Assembly (NCBI GenBank): GCA_035712365.1
Contig: DASTAW010000020.1
Coordinates: 91,544-155,543 of the forward strand
DNA from: Terriglobia bacterium
Lineage (GTDB): Bacteria; Acidobacteriota; Terriglobia; UBA7540
Reading direction: 5' to 3'
DNA: 64,000 nucleotides
Of the stretch, positions 15,234 through 24,552 are shown in pieces; position 1 is the first letter of the stretch, and the number at the start of each line of letters is the position of its first letter. The translations under genes and the position numbers were made by a program. The notes beneath the pieces are model-generated. The model worked only from the letters and a program-made list of their open reading frames with translations. It was not told the origin of the DNA and did not search any database.

Positions 15234-15722
15234 TTACGTCTGAGACGGAGACGGAGCGGGCGTAAGGCCGTGGCGGAGCATGATCTCAATCATCTTCGCT
15301 CTGTCCGGGGGCCCACCTGCGGCCGCGTTGATGACCTCGGCGGACTCGCGGAAAAACTCCGGGCCGATGGCCGCCGGGGTGATCACGCAGAGGGCCTTCA
15401 CGTCGAGGGCTCCGTGATTGTCAAAACGGTGGACAGCGCCGCGGGGAATGCAGAGCGCCTGCCCCGGTCCCACGTCAATCGGCTTTCCGTCGACGGTCCA
15501 GGTGAGCATTCCCTCAATCCCGTAAATTGTTTCTTCGTAATGGTCATGGCTGTGCGCAGGCGCAGCCAGTCGCTGCGCTGCCGGGACAAAGAACTCGAAT
15601 GCCGCGACGCTGCCGCTTGAATTCCGCGCCGTGACCAGGAAGCGTACCACGAGCGGTCCCAGGCGGATCGTCTCGTCGGCGGGACTGGTCCTGACGTTCA
15701 CGCTGGTGCTCTGTTGCCACAT
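15234..15722 (-). CDS. cupin-domain protein
   Basis: 162-residue single-domain cupin. Motif 1 is seen as H57-S-H59-xxx-E63 followed by the GIEGMLTWTVDG turn, and motif 2 as PRGAVHRFDN, giving a complete three-His/one-Glu metal site. Such proteins bind Fe, Mn or Zn and serve as dioxygenases, isomerases or sensors; nothing here narrows the role. ATG at 15722 follows GGAGA. It is convergent with the ECF41 sigma gene and may belong to the same stress cluster. No ECF41 promoter was seen directly upstream. Confidence 0.82.
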   Translation of the reverse strand: MWQQSTSVNVRTSPADETIRLGPLVVRFLVTARNSSGSVAAFEFFVPAAQRLAAPAHSHDHYEETIYGIEGMLTWTVDGKPIDVGPGQALCIPRGAVHRFDNHGALDVKALCVITPAAIGPEFFRESAEVINAAAGGPPDRAKMIEIMLRHGLTPAPSPSQT

Positions 15723-15947
15723 GTCGTGGTCTCCTTCACTTAAATATTCCAGGCCTCAAAAGTATCTTGTGACTCAATCTTGCAGGCACCATTCTACATC
15801 GTGGCGCTCTGATTCGTTCGAATGGTTTTCCGTGGGAAGCCTGTTCTGAGCCGGCGTTGTGCATTACTCCGCCCGGCCCACGGTTCTGTGTTATTTTGTA
15901 AGGCCAACAGCGGCGGGTTTGTGCCATCCAGGCGGAGGCCGGGTTCA

Positions 15948-18146
15948 ATGACCATTGACAGGCGTGACTTTCTGCAGGCGCTGGCAAGCGGCGCGCTGAT
16001 TTCAAGCAGCGTGGCCGGCGACTCGATCGCCGCCGCTCCGCCGTCCCAAACATCCGGCTGGTACGATCGGCCCATGCGATGGGCGCAGCTTGTCTTTGTT
16101 GAAGATGATCCTGGCAATTACGACCGCGAGTTCTGGCTCGACTACTTCCGGCGTATTCACGCGGATGCGGCGTGCCTGAGCGCCGGGGGATGTGTCGCTT
16201 TTTATCCAACCGAAATTCCGCTCCATTATCGCAGCAAGTGGCTGGCCGATCGAGATACGTTTGGCGAAATCGTCAAGGGCTGCCGTGCTCTGGGTATGAA
16301 CGTGATTGCGCGAACGGACGCTCACGCCTGCCATCAGGACATGTACGACGCCCATCCGGATTGGATCATGGTAAACGAGAAGGGCGAGAAGGTGCGTCAC
16401 TGGTCTGACCGGGACTTCTGGGTGACCTGCGCTCTGGGTCCCTACAATTTCGAATTCATGACTTCCGTGCACACGGAAATAATGAGGCTCTATCGCGTTG
16501 ATGGGATCTTCACCAATCGATGGGCCGGCTCCGGGATGTGCTACTGCGCTCACTGCCAGGAAAACTTCATTGCGTTCGCCGGAATGGAACTGCCGCGAAC
16601 GAATAATCCCCAGAATCCCGCGCGGCGGGAATACATTGTTTGGCGTCAGAAAAGGCTGTTCGAGTTGTGGCGTGTGTGGGATGCCGCCATTAAGAGCATC
16701 AACCCGGACGCCAGCTTTATCCCGAACGCGGGCGGCGGTGCGCTCAGCGGACTCAATATGAAAACCATTGGCGAAAGGGCGCCGACCTTGTTCGCTGACC
16801 GGCAAGGGCGGAGCGGGCTGATGCCGCCCTGGATTAACGGCAAGAACGCAAAGGAATATGGCGCCGCCCTCGGCCGCAAGTCGATTGTCGGCATTTTCAG
16901 CGTGGGTCTGGAAGACAAGTACCGCTGGAAGGACTCCGTCCAGAGTGGCAATGAGATCCGGACGTGGGTAGTGGACGGCATGGCGCATAATTTCCGTCCG
17001 TGGTTTACAAAATTCAACGCCAAGCCGATTGACAGGCGATGGCTTCCGGTGGTGGAAGAACTTTATAACTGGCACCACCAGAATGAGCGATACCTTCGGA
17101 ACGAGTCTTCGCTGGCGAGGGTCGCCATGGTTTACTCTCAGCAGACCGCGGCGTTTTATGGAGGCGAGCAGGCGCGCGCCAAAGTCGAGGACCCGTCACT
17201 TGGTTTCTACCAGGCCCTGGTCGAAGCGCGCATTCCTTTCGAGATGGTCCACGATGAACTGCTGGATGCCGGGCACCTGGCGGCTTTCCGCACGCTCGTT
17301 CTTCCGAACATTGCGGCGCTTTCAGAGAAACAGTGTGACCAGGTCCGGCAATTTGTAAACGGCGGCGGCAATCTGGTGGCCACCTGGGAAACGTCTCTCT
17401 ATGACGAGTGGGGCGTGCGCAGGGATGATTTCGGCCTGGCATCGCTGTTCGGCACGTCGTTTGCGGGGCGCACCGAAGGGCCGATGCAAAATTCGTATCT
17501 GACGCTCGAGAAGGACCCGGCCACTGGCCATTTCCATCCCTTGCTCGCAGGGCTTGAAGACGCGACTCGAATCATCAACGGCGTCAACCGGGTGATTGTG
17601 AAGCCGGCGATCGCAGGTTCGTATGCCCCACTGATCGTGGTGCCGTCGTATCCGGACCTTCCCATGGAAGAGGTTTTTCCACGGCCGGACGAAACGAAGG
17701 AGGCTGGCGTCTTTATTCGTGAATCCGGGCGTGGCCGCGTGGTGTATTTTCCCTGGGATGTGGACCGCACCTTCTGGGAGGTTCTGAACCCAGACCACGG
17801 CAAGCTGCTTCGAAATGCGGTGCGCTGGGCCACCAATGAGGCGCTGCCGGTCACGGTCGAGGGGCCCGGCATAATTGACCTTTCCGTCTGGACACAGACG
17901 AACTCCATGACCGTCCATCTGGTGAACCTGACCAACCCCATGATGATGAAAGGACCGGTGCGGGAGATTATTCCAACCCCCCGCCAGCAGGTGCGTGTAC
18001 GCATCCCCGGGGGCCGCCGGATCGCGAAGGTCCACTTGCTGGTTGCGAAAACAGATGCTGCTTACCGTCAGGATGGCGGCGATGTTCGGCTGGAGGTGCC
18101 GTCGGTTGGATTGCACGAAGTAATCGCGGTTGATTTTGAGGCGTAA
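15948..18146 (+). CDS. Tat-exported glycoside-hydrolase-like protein (GHL6 / beta-galactosidase trimerisation)
   Basis: 732 residues from ATG 15948, beginning with a Tat signal (DRRDFLQALASGAL). The body matches the hypothetical glycosyl-hydrolase family related to GH42: a TIM-barrel part (about 50-400) with DGIFTNRW and the CYCAHC cysteine cluster, then a flavodoxin-like beta-galactosidase trimerisation domain (about 405-600, QTAAFYGGEQ... and VLPNIAALSEKQCDQV) and a C-terminal beta domain. The substrate is unknown. The catalytic glutamates of true GH42 enzymes were not located with confidence. It is first of three consecutive Tat-signal genes, followed 87 bases later by an enolase-superfamily protein. 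Confidence 0.78.
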   Translation: MTIDRRDFLQALASGALISSSVAGDSIAAAPPSQTSGWYDRPMRWAQLVFVEDDPGNYDREFWLDYFRRIHADAACLSAGGCVAFYPTEIPLHYRSKWLADRDTFGEIVKGCRALGMNVIARTDAHACHQDMYDAHPDWIMVNEKGEKVRHWSDRDFWVTCALGPYNFEFMTSVHTEIMRLYRVDGIFTNRWAGSGMCYCAHCQENFIAFAGMELPRTNNPQNPARREYIVWRQKRLFELWRVWDAAIKSINPDASFIPNAGGGALSGLNMKTIGERAPTLFADRQGRSGLMPPWINGKNAKEYGAALGRKSIVGIFSVGLEDKYRWKDSVQSGNEIRTWVVDGMAHNFRPWFTKFNAKPIDRRWLPVVEELYNWHHQNERYLRNESSLARVAMVYSQQTAAFYGGEQARAKVEDPSLGFYQALVEARIPFEMVHDELLDAGHLAAFRTLVLPNIAALSEKQCDQVRQFVNGGGNLVATWETSLYDEWGVRRDDFGLASLFGTSFAGRTEGPMQNSYLTLEKDPATGHFHPLLAGLEDATRIINGVNRVIVKPAIAGSYAPLIVVPSYPDLPMEEVFPRPDETKEAGVFIRESGRGRVVYFPWDVDRTFWEVLNPDHGKLLRNAVRWATNEALPVTVEGPGIIDLSVWTQTNSMTVHLVNLTNPMMMKGPVREIIPTPRQQVRVRIPGGRRIAKVHLLVAKTDAAYRQDGGDVRLEVPSVGLHEVIAVDFEA

Positions 18147-18233
18147 TCTGCTTGACGCAAGGTCAGCTTCGGGGTGAAATGGCACGGTTCGACATTGCCG
18201 TGCGGTAAACCGCATGTGGATGAGGAGGCATAG

Positions 18234-19397
18234 ATGAACAGAAGAGACGTGCTGCGTTCGGCGGCGGCGCTGCCGGCGCTCGGGGTGGCATTATCTGCGG
18301 CGGCTGAACAGCGGAAAACACTGAAGATTACCGGGCTTGAGACGGATCTGTTGAAACCTCCTCCCGGCCAGCCCGAATATGATGCGCTTCAAACGCTGAA
18401 CGTGGACAAGGGCGCCGTGGTCCTCCGAATCCACACCGACGCGGGCATCACAGGCTGGGCCAACAGTTCATTCGGCAATCGTGGTGAAGGCGCGCGCGTG
18501 GTGCAGTCGATCCTCGAAAACGAAGTCAAACCCGTAATTATGGGAAAGGACCCGGCGTTTCCGCGGGGAATCCGCGCTGAACTGTGGAACGCCATGAACT
18601 ACCAGGGCGTCACCGGCGTGGCGCAGTTTGCGCTGGCGGCTACCGACATTGCGCTATGGGATATTCTGGGCAAAAATGCGGGCCTGCCCGTCTGTAAAAT
18701 GCTGGGCGCCTATCGTGACCGGATTCCAGTCTACTCGATGTGCGGCTGGTACTACGACAACGATGAAGACCTTTCGCACTTCAAGCGGCAAGTTTCGGCG
18801 GCCATGGAACAGGGCTACAAAGCGGTGAAGATCAAGGTCGGGAAGTACACGCTGGCTGACGATGTCCGGCGAATCCGCATGGCGCTGGACACGATCGGGA
18901 AGGGCAAACGGTTGATGGTGGACGCCAACCAGGTGTTCGACCGCTCTGAAGCCTTGTTGAGAGGCAAGGTGTACCAGGAAATGGGTTGTTTCTGGCTGGA
19001 AGAGCCGCTCCCGCCGGAAGACATGGAAGGCTTCGCCATCGTGGCCCAGGCGCTCGACATGCGGATCGCCACGGGAGAGAATTTGAACACCAAGTATGCT
19101 TTCGCCGATCTCATTGCAAGACGTGGCGCGGACATTGTGCAGCCCGACGATCGCCGGGCCGGCGGCGTGTGCGAGTGGATGGAAATTGCCGCTATCGCTG
19201 ACGGTTACCACGTGGAGGTGGCCAGCCACGGTGGCGGGCAAACCAACCTGAACATGCTCCTGGCCATGCCCAACGCCATCTATATGGAATCCGGCGGGCC
19301 GCAGAAGATGATCGACGGCGAGGTGCTGGGGCCCGAGGCCCCGGGCATGAGCAGCGAAGTGAGCGCCGAGGAAATTCGGAAGTATAAAGTTTCTTGA
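18234..19397 (+). CDS. Tat-signal mandelate racemase/muconate-lactonizing enzyme family protein
   Basis: 387-residue enolase-superfamily protein with a twin-arginine-type leader (NRRDVLRSAAALPALGVAL). Catalytic features are KIK at 199-201, metal ligands D230, E256 and E282, and H332 in SHGGG, with the DDRRAGG segment at 305-311. This pattern is that of sugar-acid dehydratases and cycloisomerases; the exact acid is not decidable. Cytosolic location is usual for the family, so the leader is odd. ATG at 18234 follows GAGGAGG. It lies between a GH-like protein and a GH16 enzyme, suggesting extracytoplasmic handling of oligosaccharide products. Confidence 0.87.
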   Translation: MNRRDVLRSAAALPALGVALSAAAEQRKTLKITGLETDLLKPPPGQPEYDALQTLNVDKGAVVLRIHTDAGITGWANSSFGNRGEGARVVQSILENEVKPVIMGKDPAFPRGIRAELWNAMNYQGVTGVAQFALAATDIALWDILGKNAGLPVCKMLGAYRDRIPVYSMCGWYYDNDEDLSHFKRQVSAAMEQGYKAVKIKVGKYTLADDVRRIRMALDTIGKGKRLMVDANQVFDRSEALLRGKVYQEMGCFWLEEPLPPEDMEGFAIVAQALDMRIATGENLNTKYAFADLIARRGADIVQPDDRRAGGVCEWMEIAAIADGYHVEVASHGGGQTNLNMLLAMPNAIYMESGGPQKMIDGEVLGPEAPGMSSEVSAEEIRKYKVS

Positions 19398-19468
19398 TCC
19401 CGCTATGATGGCTCTATTACGAGTCTAGCGCAGCCCGGCAGACTCTACAGGCTCGAGGAGGTACTTGG

Positions 19469-20335
19469 ATGATCACCCGCCGCAGCATACTGAAAGGGGC
19501 AATGGCTGCCGCAGGAGTTGCATCCACACGGAAGCTGCTTGCGAGCTCTGCCGAAATTTCGGACGCGCCGCCGGCGGGCTATCGGCTGGTCTGGCAGGAT
19601 GAATTTAATGCGAACGGGCGGCCTGACCACGCCAACTGGACTTGCGAACACGGCTTCGTGCGCAACGAGGAGTTCCAGTGGTATCAGCCGGAGAACGCGT
19701 TCTGCGCGGACGGGAAATTGATCATCGAATCCCGGCGGGAGAAAAAAGCAAACCCAGATTATCACCAGGGCAGCAGCGACTGGCGCAGAAATCGGCGCGC
19801 CGCGGATTACACTTCGGCAAGTCTCACCACGCGCGGCATCCATAGCTGGAAGTACGGTTACTTCACCCTGCGCGGCCGGATTGATACGCGCCCGGGCATC
19901 TGGCCCGCGTGGTGGACGCTGGGGGTTTCCAGGCGCTGGCCTGCCTGCGGCGAAATTGACATCATGGAATATTACGCCGGACACGTGAACGCCAACGTTG
20001 CCTGGGAAGGAGCCGATGGTAAGGCAACCTGGGCCAGCATTTTTAAGCCGATCGCCGACTTTCACGATCAGAGTTGGTCTGACAAGTTCCACCTCTGGGC
20101 GATGGAATGGACCCGCGAGTTTATTCATCTGTACCTCGATGGAGCGCTGTTAAATTCGGTGAACCTTCGCCGCACCCGCAACGCGCGCGGGAACGGCTTC
20201 AATCCTTTTCACCAGCCCGTCTATATGATCCTGAATCAGGCCATCGGGGGCGAGAGCGGCGGCAATCCGGAACAAACGCGGTTTCCGTCTCGATTTGAAG
20301 TGGACTACGTGCGTGCGTATCAGCGGCCAGAGTAA
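19469..20335 (+). CDS. Tat-exported glycoside hydrolase family 16 enzyme
   Basis: 288 residues, Tat leader TRRSILKGAMAAAGVAS, then a GH16 jelly-roll domain starting YRLVWQDEF. The catalytic signature EIDIMEYY gives nucleophile E162, D164 and acid/base E167, in the form without the beta-bulge shift typical of laminarinases (beta-1,3-glucanases); agarases and carrageenases are less likely. The enzyme would cut beta-1,3(1,4)-glucans in the periplasm or outside. A GAGGAGG site precedes the ATG at 19469. Third gene of the Tat-exported carbohydrate set. Confidence 0.9.
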   Translation: MITRRSILKGAMAAAGVASTRKLLASSAEISDAPPAGYRLVWQDEFNANGRPDHANWTCEHGFVRNEEFQWYQPENAFCADGKLIIESRREKKANPDYHQGSSDWRRNRRAADYTSASLTTRGIHSWKYGYFTLRGRIDTRPGIWPAWWTLGVSRRWPACGEIDIMEYYAGHVNANVAWEGADGKATWASIFKPIADFHDQSWSDKFHLWAMEWTREFIHLYLDGALLNSVNLRRTRNARGNGFNPFHQPVYMILNQAIGGESGGNPEQTRFPSRFEVDYVRAYQRPE

Positions 20336-20437
20336 TCTTTCCGCTCCGTCAGCGACGCGCCTTTGCGGCCATGAGCAGGAACCTGCGGCAGGCTGTCGCC
20401 ACCGAGAAACCCGGCCCTGACATTTCATAAAATCTGG

Positions 20438-20467
20438 TTTACAACATTTGAACGCAACCGCTAAAAT
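20438..20467 (+). promoter_or_regulatory. sigma70-type promoter of coaD
   Basis: TTTACA (20438-20443), 18 bases, TAAAAT (20462-20467); both boxes match 5 of 6 consensus bases. The start codon of coaD is 46 bases downstream of the -10 box. Confidence 0.5.
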
Positions 20468-20513
20468 GCTCTATTAGTGCAGGGGCGCTGCTGCTGCACG
20501 CCTGCTTCGGAAC

Positions 20514-21014
20514 ATGTCAAACATTCTCGCGATTTATCCAGGGTCCTTCGACCCATTAACCAACGGCCACTTTGACCTGATCCAGCGAAGCAGCCGGATT
20601 TTTGACCATCTGATCGTCGCCCTGCTGACGAACGCGGAAAAGCAACCGCTCTTCAGCGTCGAGGAGCGGGTCGAGATGCTTGAGGAAGTGACGCGGGAAA
20701 TGAAGAATGTGTCCGTGGACACCTTCAGCGGCCTGCTGGTTGAGTATGCCGTGAAGAAGAAAGCCCGTGCAATCGTTCGGGGCATCCGAGCTTTTTCCGA
20801 CTACGAGTACGAAATTCAGATGGCCCTGACAAATCGAAAACTTCAGCCGAAGCTGGAAACGCTTTTCCTGATGCCGGCGGAAGAGTATGCCTACATCAGT
20901 TCGAGGCTGGTGAAGGAAATTTGCAGGCATGGCGGGTCCATGAAAGGTCTGGTTCCGCCATTGGTGGAAAAACGTTTGAGGAAGAAAGTCGTTTCAACGT
21001 TAGACGAGGTTTGA
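20514..21014 (+). CDS. coaD: phosphopantetheine adenylyltransferase
   Basis: Transfers AMP from ATP to 4'-phosphopantetheine, the penultimate step of coenzyme A synthesis. At 166 residues it has the usual length. It shows the PGSFDPLTNGHFD signature with H19, the RGIRAFSDYEYE segment and the ISSRLVKEI motif near residue 125. ATG at 20514. The stop is 2 bases before the aminotransferase ATG, so the two form an operon. The pantothenate genes panB and panC in the same window supply the upstream part of the pathway. Confidence 0.96.
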   Translation: MSNILAIYPGSFDPLTNGHFDLIQRSSRIFDHLIVALLTNAEKQPLFSVEERVEMLEEVTREMKNVSVDTFSGLLVEYAVKKKARAIVRGIRAFSDYEYEIQMALTNRKLQPKLETLFLMPAEEYAYISSRLVKEICRHGGSMKGLVPPLVEKRLRKKVVSTLDEV

Positions 21015-21016
21015 CC

Positions 21017-22189
21017 ATGCAACTTTCAGAACGTATTTCGCGCATTTCAGTTTCATCCACTTTGGCCGTTGTCCAGAAGGCCGCCCAGCTCCGGGCGAGC
21101 GGCGTGAGCCTGGTCGATTTCGGCGCAGGCGAGCCCGATTTTCCGACTCCTGACAATATCAAGAAGGCGGCCATTGAGGCCATTAATCAGAATTTCACGA
21201 AGTACACGCCTACCAGCGGCACCAAGGAATTGAAAGAAGCCATCATCGAGCGCCACGCCAAAGACTTTGGCTCCAACTACAAAGTGGAAGAATGTCTGGT
21301 GACCGTGGGCGGGAAGCAGGCCATCTTCGAGGCTGCCGCCGCCACCATCAACCACGGCGACGAAGTGATTCTGCCAGTGCCCTATTGGGTGTCGTACCTC
21401 GACATCGTCAACTACGCCGGGGGCAAAGTGGTGCCGCTCGAGACCCGCGAGGCAGACGACTTCCAGGTGCGCGCCTCGAACGTTGAAAAACTGATTACGC
21501 CAAAAACGAGACTGATTATCGTGAATTCGCCAAACAACCCGACGGGCGCCGTGATTCCGGACGAGGAGATGGAGAAACTGCTGGCGCTGGCGAAGAGCCG
21601 TAACGTCCTCCTGATGTCAGATGAGTGCTATTGCCAGTTCCTTTATGACGGCCGGAAGCCCTTTTCACTAGGGCATTCGGGCGATCGCGACCATCTCATC
21701 ATCACGGGATCGCTCTCGAAAACCTACGCGATGACGGGATGGCGCGTCGGCTTTGCTCTGGGCGCGAAAAACCTGATGAGCAACATGCTGAACCTGCAGA
21801 GCCATTCGACATCCAACACGACATCGATTTCGCAGAAGGCGGCTGTGGAAGCCCTGCGCGGGCCACAGGATTCCGTCCGTACGATGCTGGCCGAGTATCA
21901 GAGGCGCCGTGACAAGATTGTCGCCGGCCTGCGGGCGATTCCGGGTGTCACGTGCGCCAACCCCGCCGGCGCGTTTTACGTCTACCCGAACATAGGCGCT
22001 TACCTCAAGAAGAACGGTACCGCGGATTGCCAGGCGCTGGTGGACCGCCTGCTGGAAGAAGCGCACGTGGCAGTCGTGCCCGGGCCCGGCTTCGGTACTG
22101 ACGAACACGTTCGGCTCTCCTATGCCACGTCCATGGAGAATATTGAAGAGGGACTCCAGCGGATGAAAAAGTTTTTCGGCGAAATGTGA
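21017..22189 (+). CDS. class I pyridoxal-phosphate aminotransferase (aspartate aminotransferase type)
   Basis: 390-residue fold-type I aminotransferase, probably aspartate or broad-range. The PLP lysine is K235 in SLSKTYAMTGWR, NSPNNPTG is at about 170-177 and the C-terminal substrate arginine lies in VRLSYATS. ATG at 21017 is chosen over an upstream in-frame start that would overlap most of the end of coaD. It sits 2 bases after coaD. It resembles the AspC/AspB subgroup I-gamma found in Thermus and Bacillus, which also serves in prephenate amination in some species. Confidence 0.9.
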   Translation: MQLSERISRISVSSTLAVVQKAAQLRASGVSLVDFGAGEPDFPTPDNIKKAAIEAINQNFTKYTPTSGTKELKEAIIERHAKDFGSNYKVEECLVTVGGKQAIFEAAAATINHGDEVILPVPYWVSYLDIVNYAGGKVVPLETREADDFQVRASNVEKLITPKTRLIIVNSPNNPTGAVIPDEEMEKLLALAKSRNVLLMSDECYCQFLYDGRKPFSLGHSGDRDHLIITGSLSKTYAMTGWRVGFALGAKNLMSNMLNLQSHSTSNTTSISQKAAVEALRGPQDSVRTMLAEYQRRRDKIVAGLRAIPGVTCANPAGAFYVYPNIGAYLKKNGTADCQALVDRLLEEAHVAVVPGPGFGTDEHVRLSYATSMENIEEGLQRMKKFFGEM

Positions 22190-22324
22190 GGCTGCGAAAG
22201 CCGGAGAGCTCCCTGCGGCAGCGCACGTTAGCGGGGGAACGGCGCTCGATGAAAAAGCCGGCCTTATGCAGAGACGGGCGTGGCTTCACCTCTCACGCAC
22301 GTGGGGCGCTGCTGTCGCCCTGCG

Positions 22325-23422
22325 ATGATACTTATGCCAAGACTTGACACTCCGCTCAAGCTTTCGCCCATCTTCAAGCCAAAAATCTGGGGAGTGGATA
22401 GTCTGGCGCCGCTGTTCGATTGGCCCGAGCCTGCGAAGATCTCGAGTGACCGCGGAGCGTCCGCCCGGCCAGGTGAGGAAACCTTGATTGGCGAGGTATG
22501 GATTACTGATGAAAGTTCAGAGATACTGAACGGCCCTGCCGCAGGGCTTACCTTGGGGGAGGCTTCCGCCAGGTACCGTGGTGAATTAAACGGGGTCAAC
22601 TGGAAGGACCGCCGCTTCCCGATCCTCTCGAAGTACATCTTCACCGGTGACTGGCTTTCGCTCCAGGTGCATCCGGACGACCGCTACGCTCGCAAACACG
22701 ACCCAGGGAACCTGGGAAAGTGCGAGATGTGGTACATCCTGGACGCGGAGCCGGAGGCGGAAATCCTGCTGGCCATGAAGCCCGGGACGACGCTGGAAAT
22801 GCTGAGGGACGCCTGCGAACGTGGCAAGAGCAAGGACCTGCTTTACCGGTTTCACCCGAAACGCGGCGAGGCAATTTTTGTGCCGCCTGGTACGGTGCAT
22901 GCGCTGGGACCGGGATTGGTCCTTTTTGAGGCCGAGGAACATTCCGACATGACCTACCGGCTGGACGATTTTGGTCGGGCTGGCCTCGATGGAAAGCCGC
23001 GGCCGCTTCATCTGGATAAAGGGTTCGGGGTAATCAGGCCGGATGCGGAGCCATTACGCAATCTGCCGAGAGCTGTGGTTAGTGAGCCTTTTGGTAGCCA
23101 CAGATATCTTCTGGGTTGTCAATACTTTGCGGTGGAGGAATTAAAGTTACGGATGACAGCGCATTTTAAGTCCTCGCCGGACCGCGTGGAAACCCTATCC
23201 ATCGTGGCGGGCAGAGGGCGGGTTGAGAGCGCGACAGGATGGCTGGGATACCAGGCAGGGGACACCTGGGTAATCCCACCCGGAGCGGGGCGGTATCGTC
23301 TTGCTCCGGTTGAGAAAACGCGCCTCCTCAAATTTTACGTGCCGAACCTTGACAAGGATTTCAGGCGTCCGCTTTCGCGCCGTGGCAAGGCCGCGCAAGT
23401 CAGAAAGATTCTCTTCGACTGA
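22325..23422 (+). CDS. manA: mannose-6-phosphate isomerase, type I
   Basis: Interconverts fructose 6-phosphate and mannose 6-phosphate, feeding GDP-mannose synthesis. This 366-residue cupin-type protein shows the zinc-site motif LQVHPDD with H116, the following EMWYIL segment and PPGTVHALG with the second histidine near 194. ATG at 22325 is used; a second ATG three codons on is possible. It is first of three genes, seven bases from the guanylyltransferase. The C-terminal third is compact, as in the short bacterial type. Confidence 0.9.
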   Translation: MILMPRLDTPLKLSPIFKPKIWGVDSLAPLFDWPEPAKISSDRGASARPGEETLIGEVWITDESSEILNGPAAGLTLGEASARYRGELNGVNWKDRRFPILSKYIFTGDWLSLQVHPDDRYARKHDPGNLGKCEMWYILDAEPEAEILLAMKPGTTLEMLRDACERGKSKDLLYRFHPKRGEAIFVPPGTVHALGPGLVLFEAEEHSDMTYRLDDFGRAGLDGKPRPLHLDKGFGVIRPDAEPLRNLPRAVVSEPFGSHRYLLGCQYFAVEELKLRMTAHFKSSPDRVETLSIVAGRGRVESATGWLGYQAGDTWVIPPGAGRYRLAPVEKTRLLKFYVPNLDKDFRRPLSRRGKAAQVRKILFD

Positions 23423-23429
23423 AAGAATC

Positions 23430-24539
23430 ATGGGCAGCACAGAGAAATCGCGGGCCTCACTTTACCATCACGTTTACGTGGTCATCATGGCCGGCGGCAG
23501 CGGGACTCGGTTCTGGCCGCTGAGCCGCCGCAGGACTCCCAAGCAGTTGTTGAACCTGTTTGGGGACACAACGCTCCTTGAACAGACGGTCGAACGCGTC
23601 AAGGGGATTGTGCCGCCGGAGCGGACCTATATTTTTGCCAATGATATGGTGCGATCCGAAATAGTGCGACTGCTGCCGCATATTCCGGAACGCCAGATCA
23701 TTGCAGAACCGGCGCAGCGCAACACAGCGCCCACCATCGGCCTGGCCGCCTATGAGATTCTGCGCCGTGACCCGGAAGGCATCATGGTGATATTGCCTGC
23801 CGACCACGTGATCCGCAAGCCGGGAGCATTCCGGGCGGCGCTGAAAGCGGGCTGTCGCTGGGCCGCGACGGAAGGCCGCTCGGTGGTCCTGGGAATTCAA
23901 CCTACGCGCCCGGAAACGGGATACGGGTACATCCGGCTGGGTGGGCTGGCAGAGAACACGGGACAAGAAAAGATCTTTCGCGTGGAAGCCTTCACGGAGA
24001 AGCCCGGACTCACGGCCGCTAGACGCTATGTGGCCTCTAAACGCTACTTGTGGAATGCCGGGATGTTCATCTGGAGGGCATCAACGCTCCTTACCCATCT
24101 CCGTAGATTTCAGCCGGCGATGGCGGCGAGTCTGGACCGGATCGCCGCGAGAGGAGGCATCGACGGCCCACAAGCACTGAAGCGCCTGTTTCCAAGGCTT
24201 GAGAAGATCTCCATTGATTATGCCTTGATGGAAAAGATCGACAACGTATTCGCCGTGGCGGCCGACATGGGCTGGAGTGACGTGGGAAGCTGGGCCGTGG
24301 CCTACGACCTGCACGCGAAGGACAGTGACGGGAACGTGCGGCCGGAAGGTTCACTTTGCCTCGATTCCAGAGGAAACATGGTGGTAAACGGCGGGAAATT
24401 TGTTGTGACCATCGGCGTGGAAAACCTGGTGATTGTTGAGACAGGCGAAGCGCTGCTAATCTGCGCGCGTGAGCAATCCCAGAAAGTGGGCAAGGCCGTC
24501 CAGGAACTCGAACGACAGGGCAGAAAGAATCTGCTGTAG
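23430..24539 (+). CDS. manC: mannose-1-phosphate guanylyltransferase
   Basis: Makes GDP-mannose from mannose 1-phosphate and GTP. 369 residues from ATG 23430, with the signature VIMAGGSGTRFWPLSR (18-33), the RTPKQLL lysine motif, ILPADHVI and AFTEKPG. The C-terminal isomerase domain of bifunctional ManC/AlgA enzymes is absent, consistent with a separate manA just upstream. It lies in the middle of a manA-manC-manB operon. Confidence 0.92.
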   Translation: MGSTEKSRASLYHHVYVVIMAGGSGTRFWPLSRRRTPKQLLNLFGDTTLLEQTVERVKGIVPPERTYIFANDMVRSEIVRLLPHIPERQIIAEPAQRNTAPTIGLAAYEILRRDPEGIMVILPADHVIRKPGAFRAALKAGCRWAATEGRSVVLGIQPTRPETGYGYIRLGGLAENTGQEKIFRVEAFTEKPGLTAARRYVASKRYLWNAGMFIWRASTLLTHLRRFQPAMAASLDRIAARGGIDGPQALKRLFPRLEKISIDYALMEKIDNVFAVAADMGWSDVGSWAVAYDLHAKDSDGNVRPEGSLCLDSRGNMVVNGGKFVVTIGVENLVIVETGEALLICAREQSQKVGKAVQELERQGRKNLL

Positions 24540-24552
24540 CGCGGAGGTTGTT

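Noticed and set aside
14159..15289. A 376-codon minus-strand frame opposite the ECF41 sigma gene
   Set aside because: It covers the divergent promoter and the sigma gene; the sigma domains on the plus strand are clear.
16002..17078. A 358-codon minus-strand frame inside the GHL6-like gene
   Set aside because: Antisense shadow; the plus-strand gene has a Tat leader and two recognisable domains.
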